DNA from: Trichoderma breve
Lineage: Eukaryota; Ascomycota; Sordariomycetes; Hypocreales; Hypocreaceae
Length of the DNA: 64,000 bases
Direction of reading: 5' to 3'
Assembly: GCF_028502605.1 (NCBI RefSeq)
Contig: NC_079235.1
Location: 4,278,001 to 4,342,000 of the forward strand
Under the pieces are notes generated by a model. It searched no databases. It had not been told where the DNA came from and saw only the letters and a program-made list of their open reading frames with translations. This document shows, one piece after another, positions 12,092-24,800 of this stretch. Numbering within the stretch: position 1 is the first letter of the stretch; every line of letters starts with the position of its first letter. Position numbers and translations under genes: made by a program.

Positions 12092-12978
12092 TTACTCGTC
12101 GCCTCCAGCGGTCACTGCCTTGGGCTCTGGTGTGTCTGTGGCCTGAGCGACCTCGGGGGCCTTGACGTCCTTGACCGGGGCGGCAGCTTCAGCAGCAGCT
12201 TCAGTGGCCTCTTCCTCGGCCTCGTCTTCAGCGGCCTCTTCGGCATCGTCCTCTGCTGCTTCTTCTTCCTCTTGCTCCTCTGCATCTTCCTCGTCGGCGC
12301 CCTCGCCGTTGGCAACCTCTTCCTCAACCGTCTTGCGCTTCTTGTGAGGTGGTTGGGCGCCTGCTCGCTTGTTAGTAACGGGACCGTCGCATCAATCATC
12401 TTGATGTGGGAGAAATGGGAGGTAACAGCAGTGCGTCGTGGAGCTGTGGTGTCTTGTGACGGCTTTGCAGATGCATTTTGCTGCTACCACGCGAAGGGAG
12501 CGGCCTTGATGATGGATATGGAATTGGGGTGGCTTCAACTGACCGTTCACTGGGGCATCTGCGCCCTCAGCAGCTTCTTCTTCGTCTCCTTCTTCCTCTT
12601 CTTCTTCGACGTCGCCCTCCTCATCCTCCTCTTCTCCGTCGTCATCTTCGTTGTCATCTTCGTCTCCAGTAGAGACGTATCTTGCAAAAATGTCAGCACA
12701 GTTCATTCGCCAAGTATTTTGCAGTCTTGCGACTAGAGAAGATGCTGCTGTAGCTCTCCAGCGGGTGCCAGAGTGCAACGTGGGCTGTGCGGATCACCAG
12801 CGGCAGCAATGTTCAATTGGCACCAGGCGCATCTCGCACATTGGCCAAACCATGGCTGGCAGCTAAAGCAGGGTCTTGTCATGACTTACTCTTCTTCCTC
12901 TTCTCCATCATCCTCTTCGGGGAGGGAGACGAGCTCTTCCTCGTCCTCCTCGTCACGGGTGCGCTTCCGGGTGGACAT
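12092..12978 (-). CDS. Highly acidic, probably nuclear protein of unknown function
   Basis: Three exons: 12890-12978, 12544-12680 and 12092-12360; they sum to 164 residues. Donors are GTAAGT and GTCAGT; branch sites GCTGACA and ACTAACA precede the acceptors. The protein begins MSTRKRTRDEEDEEELVSLP, then almost continuous Glu/Asp to about residue 75, a basic patch PPHKKRK (about 81-87) that looks like a nuclear localisation signal, and a second Glu/Ala-rich half. Composition resembles histone chaperones or nucleolar acidic proteins, but I recognise no domain, so no function is assigned. The introns (209 and 183 bp) are long for this window. The leader upstream of the ATG is a CT-rich tract on the coding strand. 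Confidence 0.75.
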
Positions 12979-15756
12979 GGTGTGGGTTTGTGTGTGTAAG
13001 ACGGGACAGGTGGTGTAGATACGCAATTGGAGAGGGCAAGTCTGGGTCGAGGGACGCTGGGCAATCCTAGAGGGGGGAATGGATGCCTTTTATATGTGAG
13101 AAGGAACAAAGAGAGAGAGAGAGAGAGTAAGAGAAGAAGAGAGAGAGAGGAAGGGGAGGAAAAAAAAGAAAGACAAGGTAGGGGAGTGACAGACTGCGAG
13201 CGAGCGAGAGAGCGCGCGACAGCTAGAGGGAGGGGGAGGGCCAGGCCAGTCTTACTCCAACTGGGCCTACTGCCCACTGCTACAGTACTGATGGGAACTA
13301 AGGTACAGTTAGGTAGGGGAGCTACAACATGGAGTCAATGGACAGCCCAGCTCTGTCCGCCATGCTGCCAGCGAGCCTCCAAGGTACCGCCGTAACGGAG
13401 GCAAGGTACACGTTCGGCGGGTTCTGCAGCGAGTCTGGCTGTCGGGACAGCATCTCCGGTGACATGGCGGCTGCTTAGGCGGGACAAGGCCAGAGACAAA
13501 AGATGAGCGAGAGGCGCGCAAGAGGCGTGAGCAGGCCGAAGGGGAGTCGCCCATCGCCCAGCCAAGCCCAGCTCAGCCCAGCCATTTTTTTCTGGCATGT
13601 ACCTGTACGGCGACGGCAGCGAGAAACTCTGGCAGCAAACAAAATCCTAATCCTACGGCCCTCAACATCGAGGGGGCGTGTGTGCAGTGAGTCTGGAGCT
13701 GCGGACTAGCTAACAATGAGCTATCATGGCCAATCAGACGCGGTCCAGGCAGTCCAGGGTGAGCTCCGCGCAAGCTAAGAGGTGCATGCGAGATAATACT
13801 ACGCCCGGGTGTGTTTCATGCGCTCCAGCTCTAGGCCCAAAGCGTCTCAACCTTTTGGAACTCGCCGCGAGGGCATGCGTCCCGTCCATTGCGGATGGGG
13901 TCAGTACAGTACAGTCAGTCGCTTCTGTCTGGTGCTTTGGAACCCATCTGGCAACTGTACAGGTACATACCTCGCTGTGGTGCCCTTCTCAGCATTGGAT
14001 CTCTGGCCCCATCCAGCGCACGACTACAGTACAGTACAGGTAAGCTCCGGCTTCGCAGAGGTGCGGCTACATGTACGTGTATTCATGTAGCTCGACGTTC
14101 CAAGGACAGCTTCAGTACGTACCGGGCAGCCGCGTGTTCTCCGGTCCAGTCTTTGTCATGGACGGGCGTCATCGATCAACGGATTGTATCATCCACACGT
14201 GACGCCCGCCAAAAACTCCTTCATCTCCCTTTGTTGCCTTTGAAGCTTGTTGTGTGCGAAGATGCAGATCGGATCAACTAAATTCTCGCCTGCAGCAGTG
14301 CCCAGCCCCAGCCTCAGTCCGGTGTCAATCGCCATCTGATCCCATTCGCTACCGTCCAACACCATCATCGGACAAAGACGAGAAGCAACCAACTAACAAG
14401 GTAAAAAGGCGGGACGAGAAAAGAAAAAGAAAAGAAAAAAGCCGGTGAGTGAGAGGGGGCGCGTTTGAGTGGGTGAGTGGGCAGCATACACGTACACATC
14501 TGTCCCCCAGAAACAAATTCTTCTGCGGGGGGCCTCTCTTTGTCTCGCTCGCTCGTCTTCTCTCTCTCTTTTGTCGCACCCCTGATGCGAAGCGCAAAAT
14601 GGGTCGCCTATCGTCGGGCCGCACCAATGCACGTTGTCCTGGCCGATTTCCCCTTCTAGACACCACATTCTCTGCGATTCGGCCGTCAGCGACACTATAA
14701 AGTGATCCACTTGGAACACGGTCTGCCATACATTCTGGGGTAAATGATTGCGGATTTCCTCATTCTTTGGCTGCTGGAATGTACTGCGACTCGGCGAGTT
14801 GATGCAATTGGATATCAATTGCTGATCTGCATGCGTGTATTGCAAGCAAATTAAATTAATGTCCCTTTTACTCTTTGTCTAAAAGAATGGACGAGCTCTG
14901 TTCACATAATTTCCTGCAAATAAGACGCGTTTCGCGCTTATAGACTTGACGTTCCTCTACTTCAAATTTTGATGTTTGTGCGCTCTAGTCGCAGCACATT
15001 TATCGCCGTATGATGATGGTTTGTATAGAGCAAATCGGGTATTTCAGTTACAGGACTCTCGATGCAAGTGTATGAATGCCGGATTGCCAAGGTGCAATAT
15101 GTCTTGGCGATGCTGGGTTCTCCCAATGCAATTGAACGCACATTTTGCATCCTCTCGTAGACGATAAGGATCCGTAATCCAGTTCTTGTAGACTTCTGCA
15201 ACGTACAAGTGGGAAAAGGTGAGGAAAGAGAGAAACTAGGGGCGTACCAGCGTACTACACATTGCCAGTTACACTACAGTTGCAAAAAGCCAATCCACGG
15301 CAGTATCCACGGCAGTAGATGCTACGGTTACCTTGAGCGTTATGGAATGCGTTGGAGAGAAATGAGGATTTGCTTTGTCCAGGGTTGGGCAAAGAAAGGA
15401 GGGGGGGAGAAGGCAATTGTCGTGAAAGCTTCATAATGTGTTGTGTGTAGCGGACACTACCTTGATCGTATACCCGTGGTAAGCTCCCAGAGGCAATATT
15501 TCATGATTGCGGCGAGTTTCAAATGATAGGGACCACACAGCGAGAACAGGCCCAATGAGCATTCCCTCTGGTTGCCGTGGCTGTGTTCTCAAGGAGAATA
15601 ACTTCAATGTCTCGTTTCTTCCAAGTAATTCCAGAAAACTTGGCCTCTCTTATAACAGGATCCCAGTGTAGCCTCGGCTTACACATGTAGGTAGTCACCA
15701 GTCTAAGCGATCAATCGACCCTAGGCTAGTCAGAAAGCCTCATCAGCGTGACATAT
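12979..15756. other. Gene-poor interval, left part
   Basis: 2.8 kb with no ORF that looks like protein: short open frames on both strands, high R/P/S content and no domain. It holds a GA-repeat, several CAGTACAG / GTACATGTAC words near 13900-14120, and probably the promoter of the acidic-protein gene at its left end. Confidence 0.4.
13110..13150. repeat. GA microsatellite
   Basis: About 40 bp of nearly uninterrupted GA dinucleotides, broken once by TAA and once by GAA units. On the minus strand it is a CT tract 130-170 bp upstream of the acidic-protein ATG, the position where fungal genes often carry pyrimidine-rich promoter or leader elements. Confidence 0.85.
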
Positions 15757-16350
15757 CTAAGCAAAAATCTCCAAAGCATTGAAGAAAATATTCGTAAGAT
15801 CACCTTCAAGGATATCACTAACCGTCTCGATAAAACTACTTGCGAATTCTATAACGAATTTGCCGTGACTCTCGTTCAGATACTCCCACTGAAGGTTAGT
15901 TTGCGTAGAGGCGTAATTGAAAGGCTGCGCTATGAAACCAGCGTCATCGGCCATATAGGTTATTGTGTGCAAAAATCCATCAGACGCTCTAAAATTATAG
16001 AAGCCTAGGGCAGGGGGAGGGCCAGCCCTTTTTGCCCGATCGTGCTTCAAGTCAGGTTGATATTCCCAAGAGATACCATTTCTCCCAGAGAGAACCCAAT
16101 CTTTATGGCCAAAGTGATGGCCGTCTGTGAGCAAATGGACTGTGCCATTTGCGGAGGATGGATGGAGCTCCTTGGTCCCAATAGAGATGCCGTTGAGTTT
16201 TATAGGACTAAAGATATCGGGTATTGGTAGTAGAGTGCTATTAGTGTAATAGTCGTATCGGATTTGTCCAGAAGGCAAAGCAAGGCAGGTCGTTGCAAGT
16301 GCTGCGATAATTGCAAGTGCTGCATTGTCGAAACTAACATAAATGAGCAA
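15757..16350 (-). CDS. Small secreted protein, start codon unclear
   Basis: Open frame of 197 codons with the look of a real secreted protein. A hydrophobic stretch AALAIIAALATTCLA at about residues 10-24 fits a signal peptide cleaved before LPSG; two NxS/T sites follow, and a Lys-Arg (DRAKRAG) at about residue 107 could be a Kex2 site. The C-terminal half (LGFYNFRASDGFLHTITYMADD) is compact and ordered. I recognise no family. The frame has no ATG before the internal Met at about residue 132: its first sense codon after the upstream stop region is near a TTG at 16348-16350, and I could not build an upstream exon. It may have lost its start, have an unseen first exon, or be a decaying gene. 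It stands alone in an AT-rich patch. Confidence 0.5.
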   Translation of the reverse strand: MLIYVSFDNAALAIIAALATTCLALPSGQIRYDYYTNSTLLPIPDIFSPIKLNGISIGTKELHPSSANGTVHLLTDGHHFGHKDWVLSGRNGISWEYQPDLKHDRAKRAGPPPALGFYNFRASDGFLHTITYMADDAGFIAQPFNYASTQTNLQWEYLNESHGKFVIEFASSFIETVSDILEGDLTNIFFNALEIFA

Positions 16351-19300
16351 AGGAGTTATATTGGACTAGCGATACTAACCGAATAGTATATCCTTTCTAA
16401 ATAAAGAGTTTAATATAGAATATTGAGCTATTTGCTACTGGAAGATAATAGGTGATGTCTAGAGACTGTAGATAGGATAAATACCATCTTATATAGCCCG
16501 GTTTTCCGTCATGCTTTGGACAGTTTTCACCAAGTTATTTTGTCTATGAACTCTATTCAACAGTCGATTTATAAGACCTTTCCACGCTGACCATCTTACT
16601 CTCGTGTGCTTAGTTACGGTAGGTATGCAGATTTCCGCATTCCATATTTGCAACGGCCTTCGAATGGCCTCTGAACGACCTTTGCCACGTTTATTTTGTA
16701 TATCGCCTTTATCAATCCTCTGCTTTTTAAGATACTTCTACGCTTACAGCCTTTCTCTCTACTCGTTTGCTACGTTACGTGTCCGGATTATGGAATGCTG
16801 TTTCTATTAACAGGCTTTACACGGCCCCTTGGACGACTTCTGCCATATTTCTTTTTGTCAGTTAGCCTCATATGTTGAACAAGTTCTCATGGTAAAGTGT
16901 AGTAAAGACGCTTTCCAGTTATTACTATCCCAACTTATAGAAACCTTTCGAGCTTAGCTGAATAAATTTCTGATGCTAACATTTCTAATCCTGACACTAC
17001 ATGTACTTCTCGGGGCACTGCGGCGCTCTCCCCGGTGGCAACTTGTTTGCCTAGCATGTCAAAGTCAAGCAGGATCGGCTTTAAGGCCATCGGGAACCTT
17101 GCTTTTCACTCTCTAAGCGGCGCAATCTACCAGAAATTCTGCCAATGGCCTGCTGTGACTGCAGGACATGGTCGGTGTCGACAACATCGAAAGGGAGCCG
17201 AGGCGGGGTCAAGGCATTTGGATGCGGTGATTGGCAACTATGATATGCAAGGGAGAGCCGCACCACCATGTAGAGACTGCGAGGGAGGGGGTTTTCTAAG
17301 CCAATTTTGACTGGCGATAACAGAGCAGATGGCGGCAAAGGAGTCATGGCATCAGAGCGACCTGGGGGGATTTTATTTCTTTTATTATGTGTTTTTCTCT
17401 TGTGTCAAATTGGGCCGAAATCTGGTTGACGAGAGGCGACGCCAACCGAGATGAGATACTAGATGCTTGCTTCACAAGGTTGACTACTACTACCTATATG
17501 CAATATTGATGTCTGTCAAGGACGTGGGGGCAGACAAAAAGCAACTGGAAACTTTGTCCAGGGTCAAAAAATGGTGGTGTTGAGCCCAAATTACCATCTG
17601 GTGACCCTAGATTGCATATGCAGGCTCGGCGTCTCGATTGCTCTTGTTGCGGCTAGTTGCCATTCAGAGAGAGGCGGTGGCGGTGGGCTGAGAAACAAAC
17701 AAGTATGAAATTAATCGTGCGCATCCGTCGCATAGGTAAGGAAATAGAAATGTACATGTAGGCAGACTCATGTAGTGCCTTGTGCTACCATAGTAGGCGC
17801 CTCGTGTAAGTGCATTGTGCTAACCTGAAGCTGTCGGTCTTTTCCACATGGGTGAGGCTGTTATTAATCAGTATCCATTGACATCTACGTGCACCTATCG
17901 AAAAGTGTTAAAGACAGCTTGAGGGTCAATGCGGCAATGCAGCTGCGGTGGCTGACTGGCTTGTCCTATTCTACAAAAGTGCAAAAAGCCCCTAATGATG
18001 CGAGGGAGAAGAAATTGCCGTCACTCTGCAGCCAAGGCACGAGTCAGTTGTTGCCTCGGGCTGGGTGAGAAAACAAAAAAAGGACAACAACACATGCAGA
18101 AAAGGAGCGTGCAGAGCATGTGAGATCAGATGGATCAAATGGAGTTTGTATGTACTTCAGGTTGCGCGCACGCTTTGGGTAAAAGTTTAGGCAGAGGTGC
18201 GTTAGCCGATTGCTATTAGAAGCGACAGCCGGATCCTGGACCTTATTGGGATGGAACTCGGGTACGATTACGGCGTATTACGGTTGAGGATAAAGAACAT
18301 AGACAAGGACGAGTGCCCGTGATTTGGACAAGTACCTTTTGAGATGAGATTCTCCGCGTACATGCAGCCCAGGAAATTTCCCTGTCAAGGATGCTGCAGT
18401 AGTGGAAAGGGAACGGGAAGGGGGAGGAAATCTTGACTGCAGGGGAAGGGGAAGAAAAAAAAGAGGCCATGAGGTTGCGGGGCGCTTTGTCCATCGACTC
18501 GGCAATTTCCCACAATGATAATAGAGCTGGTACATGTACGGATGCTCAACTTGCGGTTGGTCCGGGACGGCTTACAGGTAGGTAATATAGCGATGGGCAA
18601 AGCCAGGGTGAAGCTGACAAACTGCAAAGACAAGACATCAAATACAGTAAGACAACGTAGAGACAAAACAGGAATGCGGTTAATGCTCGCTCTCTTGGCC
18701 GCTGGAACACATCTCGAACCTCCCCCTGGGGAGGGCAAGTAAACAATGGGCGGACGACAGCTCCCGCAACGCACGGCCTCCAGGTTCTGACACGACATGC
18801 AAGGAGTTGTGCCTTGCATACAGGTGTTGCCATTTGCGATTCTCGGTGTTTTTGAGCTCCTTGATGACAATTCGCCCAGATGCCTGGTTCTGGTACTCGA
18901 CCTGCACGGGAGGAGCCAGGCATTGGGGACGCGGCCGGGTCATCACAAGCAAATTGAGGCCGAACAGGGGGCCCACGCAAGCTGGGCAAATGAGACGGGC
19001 CAGGAGTCGGCAGAGGCTTGATGGGGCTTTTTCTTTTCTTTTTTCCTTCCCTTCTCTTTGCTTCAGCTCCCCAGGCCAGTTCATGTAGGTATCATGATGA
19101 GATAATGGTTGTGAGAGAATAAGACTCTGTGTGTTTCGTCTCTTCTCCCGGTCCTCAAACGCGTCTCAAACCGAAGATGTGCGAGAGACAGAAAGACGAG
19201 ACGAGACAAGCCAACGGCCCCCGTAGGGCTGCATCGAGAGCCAACAAGCAGCTTTCACGCCCAAACGGCACGGTACTTTGCTAATGCACCTGCATGTTGC

Positions 19301-21894
19301 TTGGCCTTGGCTTCGACTTTGGCCCCCATGTCCTGTCTCCTCTCAAGGCAATGGCCGAAGGGCTCTGCTGCACCGAGTATGACGAGCAATGTTGCGTAGA
19401 GAGAGCCGAAAGGAGCCCGAGTCCGCCCTGGGATCGACACAGAGACCAGCCAGCTGGGTTTCGCCGACGGCCGGCGGACGGAGACTGCGTCCAAGAAGGC
19501 TGCTGGTAGTTACAGGTAGTAGTAGTGATGACGCAGCTGATGCGGGAGTGTGCGCGCCAATCGCCCGCAGCTGAAGGTTGACGCATGAGCTTTGGGGAGA
19601 TCAGGCGGAGATTTTATGGTTTCGAAACGTGGCCTTGCTCCGTCCGTAGCTACCTAGCCACAAGTGAGAGCGATGGATGCGATACGATGTGATGCTGGTA
19701 GGATGCAAGTGCCGAGGCGGAATGAAATCAATTTGATGGATTTGCAGTGGGACACGCCGGAGTAACTTCGCCATGTTTTTATTCAGTCGAAATCCATGCC
19801 ACGGGTATCATCCGTATGACTTACTCTGTAGAGGCAATCGGTGGAGGAGAGTCAATTAATTTCAAGGTTTTTCTTCTCTCCAAGGTTCCCTTCTGCCCTT
19901 GACACTTTTCTTTCTCCATATCCCGTCCGCTCCGCCTTCGTATTCCATGGATGGCACGACGGGCTGGGCAAGATAATTTCAATTGCGTTGGCCCACGCTA
20001 GGCGACCGCATGGCAGAGGTGCCGGTGTCAACGGGCCCCTGGCTAGCAGTTATGGTTATACTGCTTGTAGCGGCAGCCCAATGCAGGTCCCAGGATCTCT
20101 CAGAAGGGCCGCAGCGGTCGGATGGCCGGATGGGAGGGGTCCGGATGCGCTAGAGCTTACAGGCACCAGCGGCTAATTCATGCAATGCAGCGGTTTGCTG
20201 CAACTCGGTCAAGTGTTCCAATCTTGTTCCATTTGGATTGATTTGATCCATGATGGATCCATCCTTTTTGTGGCCCACCGTTTTTGACTGGGGCTGGCCT
20301 CTGCTTTTTTTTTTCTTTCTCCCCTGTTTTTTTCTTTCTCCAGGGGAGAGGAGAGGGGATGGGAGGGGGCCAGCATTGATCTCGTCTACCTACATGTACC
20401 TAGGCAAAATGCATGCAAACATTCAATGCCTGTGCCCAGCCAGTGTGAGCCATGGATGGATTGAATTGAGCCAAGCACTCAACTATTGATTCCATTGCAT
20501 TGATGTCAGGCTCATAACCGCCTGTAGGAGCACAGCAGCGGTGGCGTAATAAGTGCCCCAAGCCATCAAATCCATCCAGCTCAGCCCGTCACTTTAGTAC
20601 GTGCACTTGTACCTGGTCCCCGGCCCCCAGACAGACAGACTCCAGTCTCTCCCTAGGGAGTTGAGCTGCTTGCTCCATTGCTTGCTGTAGGGAGCTGTAG
20701 GGAGCCGCCACCCGCTACCAGATGCAGCCTGCAGGTGTGGCATTCCTTTTTCTCGGCGCATGCACCAGCGAATGGGCAGCGATATTGGATGATTGAGGGA
20801 CGGAATTGCACCCGACTTCAGCCTGCATGTGCATTTTGCATTCTGCCCTGAGCACACCACTTCCAGACCCCTCAAAAGCAAGTCGCTCGCTGTGAATCTC
20901 CTCTTTGCTTCTCCAAATCCTCCACAAGACTGCTCCATCGCCGTCGGAGGCGCTGCGGACGCTGTCGGGCCACGTCGCGTGCCTGACCTGCTGCTCTGCT
21001 GACCTGACGCTTCAAATCCGCTCTTCTCTTCCCTGACAGCGGGCTCCAGCTCCCTAATACTGCTCGTACCGTTCCAATTTTTTTTTCTTGTCGGCCGGGG
21101 TTGTAGAATTTCGATGACGGATCCTTTCGTCATCCCTGCACTTGGAAGCTCGACACTCAGCTTCGAACGAACGACGAAACAAACCGGCCGCCGCAACACC
21201 AGCGTTTCTGCCGCTGCCCGTACTGACTGACTGACAGACTGCAGCGAGCTGCGTCTTTTGCACCAAGCGTGCCCGTAAGGCTTCCAACGGGATTCCCCGT
21301 CTGCTGCGGCGTGACGTGAGAAGCTCGGCGTTGCCGCATCGACTCTGGAGTCGCATCTGTAGCTGCTTGTCCGCTACCGCTCTTTTTGGTCTGGGGAAGC
21401 TCCGTCCTGTATAGCACTTGACGACTGCCTCGTTGATCGATCCTTTCCATTCTCTTCTTGTCTGGTGGGGATTGTTTTTTCGTGACAGGTCTACTAGATT
21501 CACTCTTTTTTTTTTTTTCAGCCTACGAGTACAAGCAAACCTGCCGGCCGCCTTCAGCTGCATGCTCTTCTGAGACTAGCTAGGCTGGGTGCATTTGGAG
21601 CCGAACACCGTCTCTCCAACGACGGTCTGGATCTTGTTCCGATTTTCATCTTCCGTAAAGGATTCCCAGGTTTGCGTGCGCAAGCGGCAATGGCACGGGG
21701 CGGCGCCCTCTTCACCCCCAGTATTGACGACTCCAATCCGCGAATGTCGCTGTCACGGCCTGGCTTCAACACGCTCGTTCACGGCATCCAGCAGACGGCC
21801 TCACGTGCTTCATAGAGCCCGGCCGCTCGCTGCTGGGCTCTCGCGGAACCAGTCGAGGCAGAAAAAAAGAAACTAATCAAGGCTCCCTCGAATC
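16351..21894. other. Gene-poor interval, right part
   Basis: 5.5 kb without a supported gene. 16.36-17.0 kb is AT-rich with an imperfect repeat; 17.0-20.9 kb is mixed sequence with scattered GTACATGTAC-type words; 20.9-21.89 kb is T-tract-rich and probably the promoter and leader of the TBC gene. A T14 run ending CAG at 21505-21520 looks like a splice acceptor, so a 5'UTR intron is possible. Confidence 0.4.
16488..16495 (-). promoter_or_regulatory. TATA-like box of the secreted-protein ORF
   Basis: TATATAAG on the minus strand, about 140 nt upstream of the open frame's first usable codon. It suggests a real promoter remains for the solitary secreted ORF, whatever its start codon. Confidence 0.4.
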
Positions 21895-24800
21895 ATGAAT
21901 TCAATGACCGTCTCGCAGACCGGCGGCGGACACGGCCGCCAGCCCAGCATCACCAAGCAGAAGCAGACATCACCCTACGCATCCCGCATCAAAGCTCCCC
22001 CTCCGCCTCTCAGTTTGCTCCCTGCGTCAAACGACGGCCGCCAACGACCTCCTCAGCTCTCGCCCATGCCAGTCTCCCCTCGCTGGGACTCGCTGGCAAA
22101 CGGCTCCAACATGCTGCTGCATAGCCCAATGTCCCCTCTCCCTCCGCGATCGCCCTCGCAAAACAGCTGGTATGAGCGGTACGGCCAGCTAGACGAGGCG
22201 ACATCGCCACAATACCAGCCACAGCAGCAACAACCGCCAGCCGCAATCCAGCATCATCAGCATCATCCGTATCAACCATCGTCGATGGGCAGGAGACGAC
22301 CGCCAGAGCCTCTGCAGCTGGACTCGGCCAGCGCCCTGATGACAAAGTCCATGCGCGCAGAGGTACAAGTACGCACGCCAGACACCCCTGCCGTCGAGAA
22401 CTTTTCTAGACCCCGGAAGCAAAGTACCAGTATTAGGTCCCCCCCTGTCGGTCCAGGTAACCTCCGGCTGGCCTCCCTCCCTCCCTCGGATCGCATGCCG
22501 GAGATGACCAGCGTTTCACCTTCTTCCACGCCCTCCTGGCAGCGCCCCCGACGTCCCTCCATCTCCTCAAAATCTTCACTCTCCTATGCTGTCTCTCCAT
22601 CTTTTCCCCCTACTGCCGAATACCTCGAATCGAGAGCCTCGAGAACCGCGAGTGCACAACCTCCAATTGCTGGCCATCGCCCCCAGCTGGGCTACCAGAA
22701 CCGCATTGACAGTCCGGCCTTTGCTCCTGCGCCCGGCGGGCCAGCTCCTTGGATGAGCGACGACGAACTGCGATCCAGCTATAGGTCCCAGCTTACATCA
22801 TCGTCTGCCTTTGGCACTGGCACTGCCGTCACCGAGCGAAGCAGCGTCCTGACCAAGGACAGCTCCGTTCTGTCACTCTACGGGAACGAGAACGAAAACG
22901 AGGCAGGGGCAGAGGCAGAGGCTGAGGGAGAGGAACCCAGCCTGGAAGATGTTATGGGCATGTACGAAAGAGGCTTCTGTGACGACGACGACGACCAATT
23001 CCCAGAAAACGAATACCCCGATCCCTACAACAACAATTACAACGAACACTACCAGCAACACCCCTACGATCACCACCACTACCCATACGACGACCAATAC
23101 AACGTTGGCTACGGCTCTGCTCCGTACGACGACGATTCATATCCGCGCATTCCGGAATCAGAGCTAGAGCAGGAGCCGGAGCAGGAGCAGCTAGAACGAG
23201 AGCTACACCCAGAGCCAGAGCGCGTGCGTCAGCAGGAGCAGGCGCAGGATCGCGAGCAGGAACAGGAGCACGAGTACAGGCAAGAGCACGGACGCAGCCT
23301 TGAGCACGGACGCGCGCCTCTGCCTACTCATGACGAAGAAGTAGAAGAAGAAGAAGAATCTGCCGAAAACGACACCGTCCCAGACAACATGATTAGCGTC
23401 ATGCACCGTCCTGTGACCGCCAGGTCCGAGCCGGGCCCTGAGCGCATTCACAGCGACGAATTCGATGCCGACCCGGTGCCTCCGGTGCCCGCCGCCCATG
23501 CCGCGCTCGACATGGAAATTAGGCAATCCAAGATGCTCTTTTCTAGCACCGCATTCACATCTACGGTGCCTGCTCTCACCCACGACCACGACCTCGATCA
23601 CGACCCGGAACACGACTTGGAGTTTCCGGAAAAGCGCGACTCGTCCAGGACGGTGGAATCCGCGCCCTCTGTGGACTCGGACGGCGTCCGACCCGACCCG
23701 AGAGGAGCCACGCACAGCCGAGGAGCCACACCCAGCCCGAGTCCCTCGCGCATTTCACCTCCTTCGATGCTAGAGTCTCGATCAGTATCCCCTTCTCCCT
23801 CGGTGCACCTCCCCGTTCCCGAGCCTGAGAAGCCGGGTTCGCGAGATCGATATGGCTTCAAGAAGGAAAACCAGTTCATCACCCGCGCGCAGTACGATGC
23901 CTGGGATAAGACATACTCTCAATATCTGGCGCGCCGGCGGAAGAAGTGGACTTCCTACCTCAAGGACAGTGCTCTTATGACTGACCGTCCGCAACGATTC
24001 CCCGCCCCCAACGCCAAGACGAAGCGGTTCGTGCGCAAAGGCATTCCCCCAGATTGGCGCGGCGCTGCATGGTTCTACTACGCGGGCGGACCAGCCATTC
24101 TGGCTAAGCATGGAGGTCTCTACGACAAATTGTTGCTGAGACAAGCCAAGCACGTCGATATCGAGGCCATTGAGCGTGACCTCCACCGAACTTTCCCCGA
24201 CAACATCCAGTTCAAGCCCTCACAAGCCACCGCCGATATGCTCGACACCACCACCAGCAGCGAGAGGGCGAGCCAATCCACAGTGAGGGGAGCGGCCTTG
24301 GACGGCAGCGGACCTGGCCCCGTTGGGCTGGAAGGCGAGCCGCCGCTCATTGCGTCTCTTCGCCGCGTCTTACTCGCATTCGCCGTCTACAACCCGCGCA
24401 TTGGATACTGCCAGAGTCTCAACTTTATTGCCGGCCTCTTGCTCCTCTTTGTCGATACAGAGGAACAGGCGTTTTGGCTGCTCAACGTCATTACACACAT
24501 CTATCTTCCCGGTACGCACGAGATGAGCCTTGAGGGCTCCAAGGTGGACCTGGGCGTTTTGATGACGGAGCTCCGCGACACAATGCCTGCTGTGTGGGAC
24601 AAGATTGGAGGAGAGCTGGACAGCGGCGAGCCGCAGTCGCGACCAATGACTAGCAAGTCGGTGCGAAACCCCCTGAACCCGCTGACGCCTCGACTCAAGC
24701 GCAAGGAGACTCACGCAGCACTGTCGTCTGAACGCCTTCCCCCAATCACCCTCTGCATGACTGCGTGGTTCATGAGCTGCTACATCGGTACGCTGCCCAT

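Noticed and set aside
20594..21199. 201-codon minus-strand frame upstream of the TBC gene
   Set aside because: No domain, no codon bias, and it overlaps the likely promoter/leader of the TBC gene.
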